This document shows positions 51,730 through 60,515 of a stretch of 64,000 nt of DNA, piece by piece. The stretch is from assembly GCF_001657485.1 (NCBI RefSeq), contig NZ_LXFU01000053.1, positions 210,265 through 274,264 on the forward strand, in the 5' to 3' direction. Source of the stretch: Rhizobium sp. WYCCWR10014. Its GTDB lineage: Bacteria; Pseudomonadota; Alphaproteobacteria; Rhizobiales; Rhizobiaceae. The position numbers and the translations under genes were made by a program. Position 1 is the stretch's first letter, and each line of letters starts with the position of its first letter. Under the pieces are notes generated by a model that did no database searches, had not been told where the DNA came from, and saw only the letters and a program-made list of their open reading frames with translations.

Positions 51730-51753
51730 CGGAAAGCCTTCAAAGGCTTTCCG
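51730..51753. repeat. Strong palindromic hairpin between lysR and ligJ
   Basis: Arms CGGAAAGCCTT (51730-51740) and AAGGCTTTCCG (51743-51753) are perfect 11-base complements with only CA between, in a 242-base gap with other GC-rich repeats. No T-run follows in either direction. It could be part of a rhizobial intergenic mosaic element or an mRNA-processing site. Confidence 0.55.
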
Positions 51754-51815
51754 AAACCAGTGAATGGGATCGTTTGGTGCTTGCTCATGCCCCGTTCTAA
51801 CGAACAGGACGACGA

Positions 51816-53066
51816 TCAGGCATATCGGAAGGGTTCACGCTCCATTGCTTTTCCTGAAGTCCACTGCGCGCAGACCGTGCGGAAGGTATCCGTGAATGCC
51901 GTTTGCAGCTGTGTCGGACGCCAGTCATCGCGCACCGTGAGGCCGATCTGACGACGCAAGGACAGCCCGGCGCCGGCAATTTCGCCAAGCAGGCCAGCAC
52001 GCCGCTCGAAGAGGAACTGGTCGCGCGACATCAGCGTCAACCAATCGTCCTCCAGCATCAGCCCGCGGACCACCAGAACCGAACCGCATTCGATGCGTAG
52101 CCGTGGCGGCTCAAGGCCGTGCTCTGTGAACATCTCCTCCCAACGATGACGCACCGGCGCGCCCGTCGCGGCGATAACCCATGGGAAATCCAATAGCCGC
52201 GCGAAGGCAAATCCCGGCTCGGACAGCAGGGGATGGCCGGCGCGACCGACGATCACCGGATCATCGATGAACAGCGGCTCCTGAGCGATGTCCTTGACCG
52301 GCGGGGGGTCGCGCATTGCCCCGATCAGCAGATCCATCTCGCCTTCGCGGAGTCTGGCCAACAGTTCCACATATGGCCCCTCCACCACGTTCACCGACGC
52401 CATTGGATAGACGCGAGCAAAGCGAGCCAATGCCTGCGGCAACAGGATTGCACGCGCCAGCGGCATGGTGCCGACAGTGACACGTCCGGCGCCCTCCGAC
52501 CGCAGCGCCTCCAATTCGTCGAACCCAGCCTCCAGCTCCGATTGCGCCAGACGGGCGAAGCGCAGCAACACGGCGGCGGTGGCCGTCGGCTGAACGGTAC
52601 GCCCCTGCCGGACGAGAAGCGGCACACCCAGCAACTGCTCCAGATCGCGGCTCGCCCGATGCAATGCCGGTTCAGACAGGCCGATTCGCTTCGATGCCAG
52701 CGCAAAACTCCCCGCTTGATCAACTGCGATTAGCGCACGCAATTGTCCAAAAGTGATGCGCCGCTCGATATGGGGCAGCGGCGGCAAGCGGGCGCCACGT
52801 CGCACGCTTTGGCCGCCGCGGGCCACATAGGCGAGCGCGCGTTCGATGCGGGCGGTGATCAAGCGCCCCGCCTCGGTGCTGGTAACGCCGCTCGGCTGGC
52901 GATCGAACAGCACATGACCAAGCTGCGCCTCGACCTTGGCAACGGCCTGGGTCAGAGCAGGCTGCGACAAATTCATGGCGTGAGACGCGCTGCTGATGCT
53001 GCCCAGTCGCGCGGCGGCGGCAACGGCCTCGAGGTGGCGAAGGTTGAGTTCGCGGTGTGCAATCAT
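51816..53066 (-). CDS. LysR-family regulator with two N-terminal HTH domains
   Basis: 416 residues from ATG 53066, about 100 longer than standard LysR. The first winged HTH lies at about 4-66 (LRHLEAVAAAARLGSISSASHAMNLSQPALTQAVAKVEAQLGHVLFDR). A second, complete HTH lies at about 104-165 (FGQLRALIAVDQAGSFALASKRIGLSEPALHRASRDLEQLLGVPLLVR). The PBP2 effector domain follows (about 195-410). This double-HTH layout is also known in GbpR-like regulators. It is upstream of ligJ-ligI-tctC on the same strand and divergent from the ligK remnant and dctA, so it likely controls the aromatic-acid module. Confidence 0.88.
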   Translation of the reverse strand: MIAHRELNLRHLEAVAAAARLGSISSASHAMNLSQPALTQAVAKVEAQLGHVLFDRQPSGVTSTEAGRLITARIERALAYVARGGQSVRRGARLPPLPHIERRITFGQLRALIAVDQAGSFALASKRIGLSEPALHRASRDLEQLLGVPLLVRQGRTVQPTATAAVLLRFARLAQSELEAGFDELEALRSEGAGRVTVGTMPLARAILLPQALARFARVYPMASVNVVEGPYVELLARLREGEMDLLIGAMRDPPPVKDIAQEPLFIDDPVIVGRAGHPLLSEPGFAFARLLDFPWVIAATGAPVRHRWEEMFTEHGLEPPRLRIECGSVLVVRGLMLEDDWLTLMSRDQFLFERRAGLLGEIAGAGLSLRRQIGLTVRDDWRPTQLQTAFTDTFRTVCAQWTSGKAMEREPFRYA

Positions 53067-53171
53067 CGCCACACTTCAGCACAGCTTATGACCTGTGCGC
53101 AAATCAAGTTTGCTTTGCCGCTCAATGTTCCCTCCCTTAATTCCCAGCCAAGACAGGAGGGAGGATCGAGC

Positions 53172-53403
53172 ATGCCCGATGTGATTACCCAGATCGAACG
53201 CGCCGATACCGCCATCATCCACGGCCTGGCAGATGCCGGAGTGGCCATCGTCCACGATGCGCAGGGACGCACGGGACCGCTGGCCGGCCGGTTGCTGTCG
53301 CTCTTTGCGGGTGCCCGCATCACTGCTTCCGCAGTCACCGTTTCGGGGCCGCTGGACGCGCCAATTGGACGGTGCAGTTGCCATTGAACAATTGAAAGAT
53401 GGG
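53172..53403 (+). pseudogene. ligK: Decayed LigK-type HMG/CHA aldolase gene
   Basis: AGGAGGGAGGA precedes ATG 53172. The start MPDVITQIERADTAIIHGLADAGVAIVHDAQGRTG resembles LigK-type aldolases and continues to SAVTVSGPLDAP (about 60 residues). Two single-base losses then occur: NWTVQ appears in one shifted frame near 53362-53376 and VAIEQLKDG in the next near 53377-53403. Similarity ends there, before the remaining two-thirds of the aldolase (including the catalytic GxVRD) and just before dctA. So the gene is frameshifted twice and truncated. Its original place at the head of a lig-type operon explains its position opposite the LysR gene. Confidence 0.8.
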
Positions 53404-53443
53404 GCACCATCGCCGGGCGGGCAGCTTGGGAGGAAATTAAAAC

Positions 53444-54796
53444 ATGACATATTTGGAGGCGAGTAACACGATGACACCTGTGGGTGAGACGCAAAAACCG
53501 GCGGGCCGATTTGGCCTCTTTGGCCAGTTGTGGTTTCAGGTGCTGGCAGGGACGCTGCTCGGCATCCTGCTGGGCCATTTCGCGCCCGCCACTGCGGTGG
53601 CGATGAAACCTTTCGGTGATGCCTTCATCAAAATGATCCGCATGATGATCGGGCCGATCATCTTCGTCACCGTTGTGCATGGTATCGCTGGCATGAACGA
53701 CATGAAGAGCGTCGGGCGTGTCGCGCTGAAATCCATCATCTATTTCGAGGCGATCACGATCTTGGCGCTGATCTTCGGACTGATCGCAGTCGATTTGTGG
53801 CGTCCGGGCGAGGGCATGAACATCGACGCTGCCGCTATCGATACCGAATCGATAAAGACCTATCTCGCGACGGCGCACGACCAGTCCATTTCAAGCTATT
53901 TCCTTGACATCATCCCGGACACCTTCGCCAGCGCGCTGACGGAAGGACACGTTCTGCAGGTGTTGTTTATCTCTGTCCTGTTCGGTATCGCCATCGCCGC
54001 CATCGGAGAACGCGGACGCCCCGTGTTCCAGGTGATCGAAAGCGCCTCGCAAGGGTTCTTCAAGATCATCGGCTACATCATGTACTTCGCGCCGCTCGGC
54101 GCCTTCGGCGCAATTGCCTTTACCGTCGGTCAGTTCGGCACCGCCTCGCTCTGGTCGCTGGGCGAGCTCATCATCGAGTTCTTCGTCGTCTGCGCATTGT
54201 TCACAACAATCGTCCTCGGCAGCGTCGCCCATTGGTGCGGTGTCAGCCTGTGGCGGCTGCTAGGCTATCTCTGGGATGAAATCGTCATCGTCGCTGCGAC
54301 CACCTCGACCGAAACGGTGCTGCCGCGCCTCATCCAGAAGATGCGCAAGGCCGGCTGTGAGGAAAGCGTGGTCGGCTTTGTTATCCCGGCCGGCTATTCG
54401 TTCAACCTCGACGGCACGTGCCTCTATCTGACCACCGTCGCGGTGTTCCTGGCACAGGCGACGAACACACATCTGACCTTCTGGCACGAGCTCGGCCTGA
54501 TCGCGGTGCTGCTGCTCACCTCGAAGGGAGCGGCGGGCATCGCCGGAGCGGCCTTCGTTGTTCTGGCGGCAACCCTGAATACCACCGGAACCATTCCGGT
54601 CGCCAGCATCGCGCTGATCCTCGGAATTCACCGCATCCTCGCCGAGGGGCTGACTTTTGTTAATCTGATCGGCAATGCGCTTGCCACAGTCGTGGTCGCC
54701 AAATGGGAAGGCAAGCTTGACGAGCAGCTCCTGGCCACCACTATCGGCAACGCCCGCTTGCGCTCCAGGCACCAAATCCCTGCCGCTGCGTTGTGA
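53444..54796 (+). CDS. dctA: DctA-family dicarboxylate:H+ (Na+) symporter
   Basis: 450 residues from ATG 53444, with GGAGGA 9 bases upstream; ATG 53471 with GGAGG 12 bases upstream is the alternative (441 residues). SDF-family signature is clear: FIKMIRMMIGPIIFVTVVHGIAGM, ATTSTETVLPRLIQKMRKAG (the SSS/TST re-entrant loop), PAGYSFNLDGTCLYLTTVAVFLAQA and LLTSKGAAGIAGAAFVVLAATL. About eight membrane helices and two re-entrant loops. DctA imports C4-dicarboxylates. The genomic context (lig genes, a LysR regulator) suggests a diacid such as 2-pyrone-4,6-dicarboxylate or a related aromatic-derived acid. Confidence 0.9.
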   Translation: MTYLEASNTMTPVGETQKPAGRFGLFGQLWFQVLAGTLLGILLGHFAPATAVAMKPFGDAFIKMIRMMIGPIIFVTVVHGIAGMNDMKSVGRVALKSIIYFEAITILALIFGLIAVDLWRPGEGMNIDAAAIDTESIKTYLATAHDQSISSYFLDIIPDTFASALTEGHVLQVLFISVLFGIAIAAIGERGRPVFQVIESASQGFFKIIGYIMYFAPLGAFGAIAFTVGQFGTASLWSLGELIIEFFVVCALFTTIVLGSVAHWCGVSLWRLLGYLWDEIVIVAATTSTETVLPRLIQKMRKAGCEESVVGFVIPAGYSFNLDGTCLYLTTVAVFLAQATNTHLTFWHELGLIAVLLLTSKGAAGIAGAAFVVLAATLNTTGTIPVASIALILGIHRILAEGLTFVNLIGNALATVVVAKWEGKLDEQLLATTIGNARLRSRHQIPAAAL

Positions 54797-55170
54797 CATG
54801 CCGAAAGACTCAGCTGCGGCCTGCGATCTATCCTGCTGCAAACCGGTTGTCGGACGGGTGTGGTTCAGGAAGTCTTGACGCCGCTTGTCCAGAGGCGAGC
54901 GTGCCACTAATATGCCATCAACCCTGCGACGCGCGGCCTGATCGATCGCGCCGTCTGCTTGACCCTGCACACAGGCGACTTCACACTTGCAGTGTCGAAG
55001 GTGAGTCGGACAGACTGTACCGTTTTTCGCATCCGTTGCTCACCTCAGAAGGATTCGCCAGCAGGGGCTGATCGATCCAATCGCCGACCGACATCGGTTG
55101 GTCGGAAATAGGATGAGGTTTGATTGAGTTCGAACTCGCAGCCGCTCCTATTTTCTTGTGAGGTCGCGCC
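54797..55170. other. Intergenic region, no supported gene
   Basis: 374 bases. A GC-rich hairpin (CCGACCGAC / GTTGGTCGG, about 55084-55105) is the clearest structure, without a T-run. On the minus strand near 54880-54970 a short stretch reads QAARRRVDGILVARSPLDKRRQDFL, reminiscent of a LacI-type fragment but too short to call. Otherwise nothing. Confidence 0.5.
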
Positions 55171-56115
55171 GTGGATAAAGTGTTATCACCCGTCGATCCT
55201 CCTCGCGGCAGCCCACTTTGGCGCCGGAACTTCTCATTGCCGAGCAACCGCCGGTCTCTGCTTTGGCAAGGGCTTTTGATATCAATTTTGCTTCTTGCAG
55301 GCACCGTCGTTTTTTACCGTGAAGCCCCCCACCTCGAAGATCCGGTCGGCCCCTTCGAAAATCGAGCTGTCAATAAGGCTGCCCGATCATCTCGCATCGC
55401 CGCCCGCCCTGATCCGACGGCTCCTTCTCCCCTCCCGCCGACGTCGATACCGCTGCAGCTGATCGAGGTCCCGAAGCTGGAACTGGCAAGTCAGTTTCTG
55501 CGGATGTGGCGCGTCTCGGGGTCGAACTTTTGCGGTGCTCTTCGAGAAGCCGGCATCGATATGAGCGAATGGAAAGCTGCATCGATGCGCAATCGCAGCT
55601 ATGAATGTTATTTTCAGCGGATCTACGAACGCGACGAGGTGCGTCCCCTCAGCTCGACCTTCCTTAAGGTTCGTGGGGATGAAATGGGCGATATACTTGA
55701 GATCCGCGCCAAGATCATCGGGCCGACGACCGACGCCCAGGGACGTCTCTCCCCGGCCGTACTTCGCATTTTCGAGATCATTGTGAAGCAGGCGTGCTGG
55801 CGTGATTTCGAGGATACCCTTGCCTCGATCCGAAACCTTCAAAACGTTGAATACGAACGATTCGGCTCCTATCTCAGCTTCACGCGCGAAGCCGGCGGCG
55901 CAAATATCTTCAATTTTGTTCTTGGTCTTAAAGCGACTTCATACTCGCAGGTGAAGACCAAGTCGTATTTTTCAACTGAGCGCTGGCTCCAAATGCCCGT
56001 CGTGCTCCAGCGAGCTTCATCTTCAGGGAGGGCTCGGGAACGTCCCCATCCGCCAGTGCTCAATGACGGCGCAAGCACCCGTCACGATCCGAGATCAAGC
56101 TGGAACTGTGGCTGA
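55171..56115 (+). CDS. Rhizobial hypothetical protein with one membrane segment
   Basis: 314 residues from GTG 55171; the start is uncertain. A positively charged N-terminus leads to one strong membrane segment (LLWQGLLISILLLAGTVVFY, about 30-49), then a Pro/Arg-rich linker (about 66-92) and a periplasmic domain (about 93-280) with conserved-looking Trp, Cys and aromatic residues. It resembles uncharacterised rhizobial proteins (DUF6030-like from memory, unverified). The last 35 residues are low-complexity Arg/Ser/Pro and may be past a frameshift. It stands alone before the ThDP enzyme. Confidence 0.6.
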   Translation: MDKVLSPVDPPRGSPLWRRNFSLPSNRRSLLWQGLLISILLLAGTVVFYREAPHLEDPVGPFENRAVNKAARSSRIAARPDPTAPSPLPPTSIPLQLIEVPKLELASQFLRMWRVSGSNFCGALREAGIDMSEWKAASMRNRSYECYFQRIYERDEVRPLSSTFLKVRGDEMGDILEIRAKIIGPTTDAQGRLSPAVLRIFEIIVKQACWRDFEDTLASIRNLQNVEYERFGSYLSFTREAGGANIFNFVLGLKATSYSQVKTKSYFSTERWLQMPVVLQRASSSGRARERPHPPVLNDGASTRHDPRSSWNCG

Positions 56116-56210
56116 AGTCGCCGACGGCATGGACAGGCCCGGAAAAGAACATATCTTCGAGGGACCTTCCTTTCCGGAAGCCTCAAACCAAACAGCACGG
56201 GCAACGATCC

Positions 56211-57789
56211 ATGACCAAAGGCTCCGATCTTCTAGTGGCAGCGCTTGAGAACGAAGGTGTCGACCGCATCTTCGGCATCCCAGGCGAAGAGAACCTCGAC
56301 GTCGTCGAATCCATCCGAAAGTCGTCGATTGAGCTCGTCCTCACCCGGCACGAGCAGGCGGCGGCGTTCATGGCTGCGACCTATGGCCGCCTGACTGGCA
56401 AGCCCGGCGTCTGCCTGACGACGCTCGGGCCCGGTGCTCTCAACCTCTCGACGGGTGCCGCATATGCGTTGCTCGGTGCGATGCCGATGGTGATGATAAC
56501 CGGTCAGAAAGGGATTCTTTCGTCGCGCCAAGCGCGTTTCCAGGTGGTCGATGTTGTCGCGTCGATGAAACCGCTGACCAAGCTCGCAAGGCAGATCGTG
56601 TCGCCACAGATGATCCCGACGACGGTCAGGGAGGCGTTCCGCATCGCCCAGGAGGAAAGGCCGGGGCCGGTGCATCTCGAGCTTCCGGAAGATATCGCAG
56701 CCGAGGAATGCCAGGAGGTGGCGCTGATTGCGCCGCATCAGCTCGAACTGCCGACGGCAAGTGAGGCGGCGCTTGACCGCGCAGCCGCGCTCATCACCGC
56801 GGCCAAGCGTCCGCTTCTGATGTTCGGGGCCGCCGCCTCGCGTCCGCGCTCGACCTCCGACATCGCGCAATTCGTGATCCGCACGCGCATCCCGTTCTTC
56901 ACGACCCAAATGGGGAAGGGAACGGTTCCGGGTGGAACCGAACTTTACATGGGTACTGCCGCACTGTCGGAGCGGGATTATGTCCACGAGGCCATCGAAC
57001 AGGCCGACCTCATCGTCACGATCGGCCATGACACCATCGAGAAGCCGCCGTTCATCATGGGCAAGGGCGGTCCGAAGGTCGTCCATATCGGATATCAGCC
57101 GGCGACCGTCGAGCAGGTCTATTTCCCGCAATCCGAGGTCATCGGCGATATCGGTCCCTCGCTGAAGGCGCTGGCCGATCGCCTCGAGGGCAAGCTGCCA
57201 AACGCGCAGGCGCTTCTTCATCTCCGCGAGCGCATTCTCGAGCGCATCGCCGCGCGGGCGACGGAGGATCGCTTCACGCCACAGCGGCTGGTCCACGACA
57301 TAAGAGAGGTGATGCCGCATGATGGCATCCTGGCGCTCGACAACGGCATGTACAAGATCTGGTTCGCCCGAAACTACCGGACGCGTTGCCTCGATGCTCT
57401 ACCCGGAGCGGCGTGTCATGGCGATCTGTGGTGACGGCGGCTTCATGATGAACTCCCAGGAACTCGAGACGGCCGTCCGGCTGAAGCTCAACCTCGTCGT
57501 CCTCGTCATCGAGGACAATGCCTATGGGATGATCCGCTGGAAGCAGGCGGTGGACGAATTCCCGGATTTCGGGATGACCTTCGGCAATCCAGACTTCGTG
57601 AAATACGCCGAATCCTACGGCGCCAGGGGAACCAGGGTCAACGATATCGGCCAGTTCAAACACGCCCTCGAAGAGGCATTCTCCGGAGGCGGGGTCCATC
57701 TGGTGAACGTCCCGGTCGACTACTCGGAAAATGAACGCGTGCTGGTGAAGGAGCTTCGTGAGCGGCTCCCTCAGATATTGGAGGTCTGA
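56211..57789 (+). pseudogene. Acetolactate-synthase-like ThDP enzyme gene, broken by a deletion
   Basis: The first part (56211 to about 57386) encodes an intact IlvB-like N-terminal half and central domain: GVDRIFGIPGEENLDVVE, ELVLTRHEQAAAFMAATYGRLTGKPGVCLTTLGPGALN (with the ThDP-activating Glu in RHEQAA), and VPGGTELYMGTAALSERDYV. The C-terminal ThDP domain begins but breaks after FARNYRTR. A new frame resumes at about 57388 with ASMLYPERRVMAICGDGGFMMNSQELETAV, ending at 57789. The missing part (about 20-25 residues with the conserved MGAGLPSA block) was lost in a deletion that is not a multiple of three, so no full enzyme can be made. It ends 1 base before the aldehyde dehydrogenase start, so both were one operon. 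Confidence 0.88.
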
Positions 57790-57790
57790 G

Positions 57791-59182
57791 ATGCCGCTTG
57801 CCCTGAAGGTCTATCAGGCGTTCGATCGGGAACCGATTGCAGAACTGCCGGCGGACGATGCGGCGGCTCTCGAACGAAAGCTTCAAGCCGCCGCAAAGGC
57901 CTTTGCCGATCGCGATGGCTGGCTGCCCGCGCATCAAAGGATGTCAATCCTCAGAAAGGCGTCGGCGCTTCTGCAGGAGAACCGCGATCGCTTTGCGATG
58001 ATGATCGCCCGCGAAGGCGGCAAACCGCTGACCGACGCAATCATCGAGGTGACACGCGGGATCGACGGCCTGGTGAACGCGGCAGACGAATTGCGCAATT
58101 TCGGCGGCAAGGAAATCCCCATGGGGCTGACTGCGGCCAGCGCGAACCGATGGGCTTTCACCACCAAGGAGCCAATCGGTGTCGTGGCGGCGATATCGGC
58201 CTTCAACCATCCGCTCAATCTCATCATCCACCAGATCGCGCCGGCGATTGCAGTCGGTTGCCCCGTCATCGTGAAGCCGGCGGCAACGACGCCGATTTCC
58301 TGCATCGAGATCGTCAAGCTGTTCTGGGAGGCAGGTCTCGACGAACGCTGGTGCCAGACCCTCATCACCGAGGACAATTCGCTTGCCGAAGCCTTCGCAA
58401 CCGATCGTCGCGTGGCGTTTTTGAGCTTCATCGGCTCTGCAAAGGTCGGCTGGTACCTCAAGAGCAAGCTGCCGCCGGGCACCCGATGCGCGCTTGAGCA
58501 TGGTGGAGCGGCACCGGTCATCGTCGACCGCAGCGCCAATGTCGATGCGATCGTCGGCACCATCGTCAAGGGCGGCTACTATCACGCTGGGCAGGTCTGC
58601 GTGTCGGCCCAGCGTCTCTTCGTGCACGAAGATATTCTGGATTCCTTCACCGAGGCCCTCGCCACCAAGGTTGCAGCCCTGCATGTCGGTGATCCCAAGC
58701 TTGCACAAACCGAGGTAGGGCCGCTCATCTTGCCACGCGAGGCAGACCGCGTCACGAGCTGGATCAAGGAGGCGACGGATGCCGGGACCAAGCAGATCGG
58801 CGGTGGGCGGATGTCCGAGACGACGCTTCTGCCTTCGGTTCTGCTGAACCCGCCTACTGAGGCGAAAGTGTCGATGCTCGAGGTCTTTGGACCGCTGACT
58901 TGCGTCTTCGGCTACCGCGACCTCGACGACGCGATCCGTATCGCCAACTCGCTGCCCTATGCCTTCCAGGCAAGCGTCTTTTCCACCGATATCGCGGTTG
59001 CTCTCAGGGCGGCAAAACATCTGGATGCATCCGCCGTTCTCGTCAACGACCACACGGCGTTTCGCACCGACTGGATGCCTTTCGCCGGACGCAGACAGTC
59101 CGGATACGGGGTCGGCGGCATCCCCTGGACGATGGAAGAAATGGCTGAAGACAAGATGGTGGTATTCAACCAGGTTACTTAA
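57791..59182 (+). CDS. NAD(P)-dependent aldehyde dehydrogenase
   Basis: 463 residues from ATG 57791, with GGAGG 6 bases before; slightly shorter than the typical 480. Landmarks: FNHPLNLIIHQIAPAIAVGCPVIVKPAATTPISCIEIVKLFWEAG (cofactor region), FIGSAKVGWYLKSKLPPGTRCALEHGGAAPVIVD with the general-base Glu in LEHGGAAP, and the nucleophile Cys in GGYYHAGQVCVSAQRLFV. FGPLTCVFGYRDLDDAIRIANSLPYAF follows. It oxidises an aldehyde to its acid. Together with the broken ThDP enzyme upstream it probably handled the aldehyde product of that enzyme; the intact gene may now serve another aldehyde. Confidence 0.9.
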   Translation: MPLALKVYQAFDREPIAELPADDAAALERKLQAAAKAFADRDGWLPAHQRMSILRKASALLQENRDRFAMMIAREGGKPLTDAIIEVTRGIDGLVNAADELRNFGGKEIPMGLTAASANRWAFTTKEPIGVVAAISAFNHPLNLIIHQIAPAIAVGCPVIVKPAATTPISCIEIVKLFWEAGLDERWCQTLITEDNSLAEAFATDRRVAFLSFIGSAKVGWYLKSKLPPGTRCALEHGGAAPVIVDRSANVDAIVGTIVKGGYYHAGQVCVSAQRLFVHEDILDSFTEALATKVAALHVGDPKLAQTEVGPLILPREADRVTSWIKEATDAGTKQIGGGRMSETTLLPSVLLNPPTEAKVSMLEVFGPLTCVFGYRDLDDAIRIANSLPYAFQASVFSTDIAVALRAAKHLDASAVLVNDHTAFRTDWMPFAGRRQSGYGVGGIPWTMEEMAEDKMVVFNQVT

Positions 59183-59390
59183 GACCAGTCGGCACTCCGT
59201 CGCCATTGGCAGCCGACAACCGCTGAGAGTTAGACAAGCATTGGATAACAGCTCGTTCAGCCAGGATCGACTTGCCTCGCCTGTTGTCGGGAGGCATGGT
59301 CTGTCACGAAACACGGAATCACGAAACTACGGACGAGAGGTCCTTGGCCATGCTCGAAAGCTCGCAGCGCATCGCAAACATGGCTGATTG

Positions 59391-60515
59391 ATGTTTTCCT
59401 TCCTGCACAGTTCGGACCTTCATATTGGCAAGCGGTTTGGCAATCTTCCGGAGGATTTGAGAGGCCGCCTGCGCGAGTCGCGGCATGGCGTGATCGCCAG
59501 GCTTGCCGCTGCGGCACGAGAGAATGGGGCGGGTGTCATCCTGCTCGCGGGCGACACGTTCGATACCGAGACGCCGACGCCTGCCGTGCTTCGGCAGGCG
59601 CTTGGCGAGATGGCCCGGAATGCGCCGCTGCGCTGGGTCCTGCTTCCGGGCAATCACGATTCGCTGCTGGCGGACCAGCTCTGGAGTGCTGCGCGCGGCG
59701 TTGTGCCCGACAATGTCATCCTGGCGACGGAAGCGGCGGCCCTTCCGCTTGGACCTGATGTCATCCTGCTGCCGGCGCCTTGCACGACCAGGCGGCCGGG
59801 CCGCGACCTGACCGAATGGATGACGGGCGCCGCCACGCCGGACGGCGCTATCCGCATCGGCCTCGCCCATGGCCCTATCCAGGAATTTTCGGAGGATGCC
59901 ACGGCCACGAACGTGATTGCGCCAAACCGCGCGGCGTTGGCCGGCCTCGATTACATGGCGCTCGGCGATTGGCACGGATCGGTGGCGGTCGACGCCAGAA
60001 CATATTATAGCGGCGCGCCCGAACCGGACCGTTTCAAGCATGACCGGCCGGGGCAGGCGATGGTCGTTTCCATTGCCGGGCAGGGGGCGATGCCGACAAC
60101 GACGGCGGTGACGACCGCCAGCTTTTCCTGGCAGACATTGCACCTCCCATTATTGGCATCGGAAGACGGTGTTGAAGCGCTGAAGGCGGCGTTGCCGGAA
60201 CCGTTCGCGCGGAGACAAACCCTGTTGCGCGTCGCGCTGTCCGGCCGTGCCCGATTGAACGGGCGCACAGCAATGATCAGCCTGCTGGAGCAGGTCGCGC
60301 CAGAATTTGCCCATCTGGAGATCGATACCGGTCTTCTGGGGACCGACTGCGAGAGCGATGATCTCGAGACCATCGACCGAGCCGGTGCGCTGCGCGATGC
60401 TGCGGACTTGCTGCTTGCCGAAAGCCTCGACGAGGCCCGTTCCGGCGACGACAGGAACGTGGCGCGCCAAGCGTTGATCCGCCTGTTTTCCTATTGCGAG
60501 GCGATCGATCGATGA
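59391..60515 (+). CDS. SbcD/YhaO-type DNA exonuclease subunit (metallophosphatase)
   Basis: 374 residues from ATG 59391. Calcineurin-type metal motifs: FLHSSDLHIGK (4-14), VILLAGDTFDTETP, LPGNHDSLL, LAHGPIQEF and LGDWHGS. The C-terminal capping region (about 235-374) resembles YhaO of Firmicutes and related proteobacterial proteins rather than E. coli SbcD. Its stop overlaps the SbcC-like start (ATGA), so the two subunits are made together. Together they probably form a Mre11/Rad50-like complex for processing DNA ends. Confidence 0.85.
   Translation: MFSFLHSSDLHIGKRFGNLPEDLRGRLRESRHGVIARLAAAARENGAGVILLAGDTFDTETPTPAVLRQALGEMARNAPLRWVLLPGNHDSLLADQLWSAARGVVPDNVILATEAAALPLGPDVILLPAPCTTRRPGRDLTEWMTGAATPDGAIRIGLAHGPIQEFSEDATATNVIAPNRAALAGLDYMALGDWHGSVAVDARTYYSGAPEPDRFKHDRPGQAMVVSIAGQGAMPTTTAVTTASFSWQTLHLPLLASEDGVEALKAALPEPFARRQTLLRVALSGRARLNGRTAMISLLEQVAPEFAHLEIDTGLLGTDCESDDLETIDRAGALRDAADLLLAESLDEARSGDDRNVARQALIRLFSYCEAIDR

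Noticed and set aside
54880..54970. Minus-strand LacI-like fragment (RRRVDGILVARSPL)
   Set aside because: Too short, no HTH and no continuation; chance similarity cannot be excluded.
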